Shown: in pieces, positions 6,195 to 7,740 of the stretch
Layout of the letters: each line of letters opens with the position of its first letter
How positions within the stretch are numbered: the first letter of the stretch is position 1
DNA from: CALZIK01 sp046756565
GTDB lineage: Bacteria > Acidobacteriota > Thermoanaerobaculia > Multivoradales > JAHEKO01
Assembly (NCBI GenBank): GCA_046756565.1
Contig: JBHHWO010000184.1
Coordinates: forward strand, 1 to 7,740
Reading direction: 5' to 3'
DNA length: 7,740 nt
Notes under the pieces: generated by a model
The model's input: the letters and a program-made list of their open reading frames with translations, nothing else
Databases searched by the model: none
Told to the model about the DNA's origin: nothing
Made by a program: the position numbers and the translations under genes

Positions 6195-7691
6195 ATGCAC
6201 AAGAGACTCTTTTCCTTCGCACTTCCCGTCCTGGCGCTGGCCGCCGCGCTGGCTCCGCTGGTGGCAGCAGCGTCTGAGGATGTCGCCATGTTCGGCGGCA
6301 CTCCGTCGCGCAACATGATCTCCGACGAGACCGGCCTACCCGGCAGCTGGGATCTCTCGACCGGGAAGAACGTGCTCTGGCGCCAGCCGCTCGGTACCCA
6401 AAGCTACGGCGGACCGGTAGTCTCCGGCGGCAAGATCTTCGTCGGCACCAACAACGAGGGGCGGCGCAACCCGAAGCTCGATGGCGACCGCGGCAACGTC
6501 ATGGCGTTCGACGCCATGACCGGCGAGTTCCTCTGGCAGTCCGCCCACGCGAAGCTCTCGGCCGGGCGAGTCCATGACTGGCCTCTTCAGGGCGTCTGCT
6601 CGGCACCCTACGTCGAAGGCAATCGTCTGTACTACGTATCCAATCGCGCCGAGGTCATCGCCGCCGACACCGAAGGCTTCCGCGATGGAGAGAACGACGG
6701 TCCGGTGACCGACGAGGTCAACTCGAGCGAGATCGACGAAGACGTGATCTGGCGGCTCGACATGATCGACGAGCTGACGGTCTTCCCGCACAACCTGGCC
6801 GTGGGCAGCGCGCTGGCAGTCGGCGACCTTCTCTTTTTCGTCACCGGTAACGGCGTCGACGAAGGCCACGTCAACATCACGTCGGTGCGGGCTCCCAGCT
6901 TCATCGCGGTAAACAAGAACACCGGCGAGGTGGCTTGGGAATCGGATCTCCCGGGCGAGAACATCCTCCATGGCTCCTGGTCGAACCCGGCTTACGCGGA
7001 GATCGGCGGCAAGCCCCAGGTAGTCTTTCCCGGGGGCGACGGTTGGCTGTATGCGCTCGGCCCCGAGGACGGCTCGCTGATCTGGAAGTTCGACGCCAAC
7101 CCGAAGGAATCCGTCTGGGAGCTCGGCGGCTCAGGCACCAGGAACAACATCATCTCGACCCCGGTGATCTACAAGGATCGCGTCTACATCGGCGTCGGCC
7201 AGGATCCGGAGCACGGTGAGGCGCCGGCGCACTTCTGGGTGATCGACGCTACCGGCAGCGGTGACATCACGGCAACCGGAGTGGTCTGGAGCCGCAGTGG
7301 CTCGGACTTCAATCGCACGATGTCGACCGCGGCGATCGCCGACGGGATCGTATACATTGCCGATCTTTCGGGCTTTCTCTACGCTCTGGACGCGGAGACC
7401 GGTGAGCACCTCTGGACCTACGACGCGTTCGCCGCCATCTGGGGCTCCGCCTTCGTTGCCGATGGCAAGGTCTACCTCGGCGACGAGGACGGCGACGTCG
7501 TCGTGATCAAGGCGGGCCGGGGCTCGGACGGGGAGGCCGAGGTCCTGGAGGAGTTCAATCTCGGCAGCTCCGTCTATACGACGCCTCTAGCCAAGAACGG
7601 CGTGCTCTACATCGCCAGCCGCAACAAGCTCTTCGCCTTCAAGGAAGGTGCTCAGGAAAAGACGCCGCCCGGCGAAGAGCCCGCACCCTAG
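6195..7691 (+). CDS. Secreted PQQ-like beta-propeller protein
   Basis: This 498-residue protein begins with a Sec signal peptide (two basic residues, hydrophobic core 6-24, likely cleavage after Ala26 in VAAAS). It is otherwise almost entirely a PQQ-like propeller. Blade motifs are FDAMTGEFLW (105-114), VNKNTGEVAW (239-248), PEDGSLIW (290-297) and LDAETGEHLW (398-407). Residues 158-183 form an acidic stretch with DGENDGP, followed by a conserved-looking WRLDMIDELTVFPHNLA (186-202). I recognise this combination from propellers in Planctomycetota and Acidobacteriota. The C-terminus is a short Pro/Glu-rich tail. Only one cysteine (Cys135) is present, so there is no disulfide of the PQQ-dehydrogenase type. 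AGGA lies ten bases before the ATG, inside the end of the preceding gene. The 2-base gap suggests co-transcription and coupled translation. It is probably periplasmic, perhaps partnering the upstream lipoprotein. Its stop codon lies within the right 21-bp repeat. The biochemical role is unknown. Confidence 0.93.
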   Translation: MHKRLFSFALPVLALAAALAPLVAAASEDVAMFGGTPSRNMISDETGLPGSWDLSTGKNVLWRQPLGTQSYGGPVVSGGKIFVGTNNEGRRNPKLDGDRGNVMAFDAMTGEFLWQSAHAKLSAGRVHDWPLQGVCSAPYVEGNRLYYVSNRAEVIAADTEGFRDGENDGPVTDEVNSSEIDEDVIWRLDMIDELTVFPHNLAVGSALAVGDLLFFVTGNGVDEGHVNITSVRAPSFIAVNKNTGEVAWESDLPGENILHGSWSNPAYAEIGGKPQVVFPGGDGWLYALGPEDGSLIWKFDANPKESVWELGGSGTRNNIISTPVIYKDRVYIGVGQDPEHGEAPAHFWVIDATGSGDITATGVVWSRSGSDFNRTMSTAAIADGIVYIADLSGFLYALDAETGEHLWTYDAFAAIWGSAFVADGKVYLGDEDGDVVVIKAGRGSDGEAEVLEEFNLGSSVYTTPLAKNGVLYIASRNKLFAFKEGAQEKTPPGEEPAP

Positions 7692-7706
7692 CAGCCCGTG
7701 GTAGAA
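7686..7706 (+). repeat. Right copy of the 21-bp inverted repeat
   Basis: This is the exact reverse complement of positions 1-21. It overlaps the last codon and the TAG stop of the second propeller gene and runs 15 bases past it. The remaining 34 bases to the window end show no gene start, hairpin or T-tract that would mark a terminator. Confidence 0.85.
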
Positions 7707-7740
7707 GTCCAGATGGTCGCGCGACAAGGTCTTACGGTAC

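Noticed and set aside
6336..6971. Open frame antisense to the second propeller gene
   Set aside because: It has the same in-register cause as the frame opposite the first propeller gene. The sense strand encodes recognisable blade motifs here.
3880..7691. Calling the two propeller proteins PQQ-dependent alcohol dehydrogenases
   Set aside because: Neither has the adjacent Cys-Cys pair of those enzymes nor a cytochrome c motif (CxxCH). The second has only one cysteine. PQQ-like repeats alone do not show cofactor binding.

Overview
The window is high-GC bacterial DNA with six complete protein genes in two divergent transcription units, plus a gene-free stretch of about 570 bases at the left edge. 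The organism cannot be named from this sequence. High GC, a Sec/lipoprotein export style typical of diderm bacteria, and two large secreted PQQ-like beta-propeller proteins of a type common in Acidobacteriota and Planctomycetota point in that direction (inference only).

Left region (1-570): no credible gene. It holds one copy of a 21-bp sequence whose exact inverted copy lies at 7686-7706. It also holds a large imperfect inverted repeat (about 292-437), which would fold best as RNA transcribed from the minus strand. These two elements are the least explained parts of the window.

Minus-strand block, transcribed from about 3724 down to 571. In order: a zinc-dependent medium-chain alcohol dehydrogenase, a YjbQ/UPF0047 protein, a TSUP (TauE/SafE) membrane transporter, and an Ada-like protein joining an AraC-type DNA-binding domain to an O6-alkylguanine-DNA alkyltransferase domain. 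The gaps are 23, 3 and 62 bases, so the first three are probably one operon. The fourth may be co-transcribed.

Plus-strand block, 3880-7691: two adjacent genes 2 bases apart. They encode a lipoprotein with an N-terminal PQQ-like beta-propeller, an Ig-like domain and a C-terminal jelly-roll-like domain, followed by a simpler secreted PQQ-like propeller. The two share blade motifs and an insertion, so they look like tandem paralogues that probably act together in the cell envelope. Their substrate or partner cannot be read from the sequence.

The two blocks diverge from a 155-base intergenic region that must hold the promoters of both. All six proteins resemble known families. No clearly new multi-gene system is evident.
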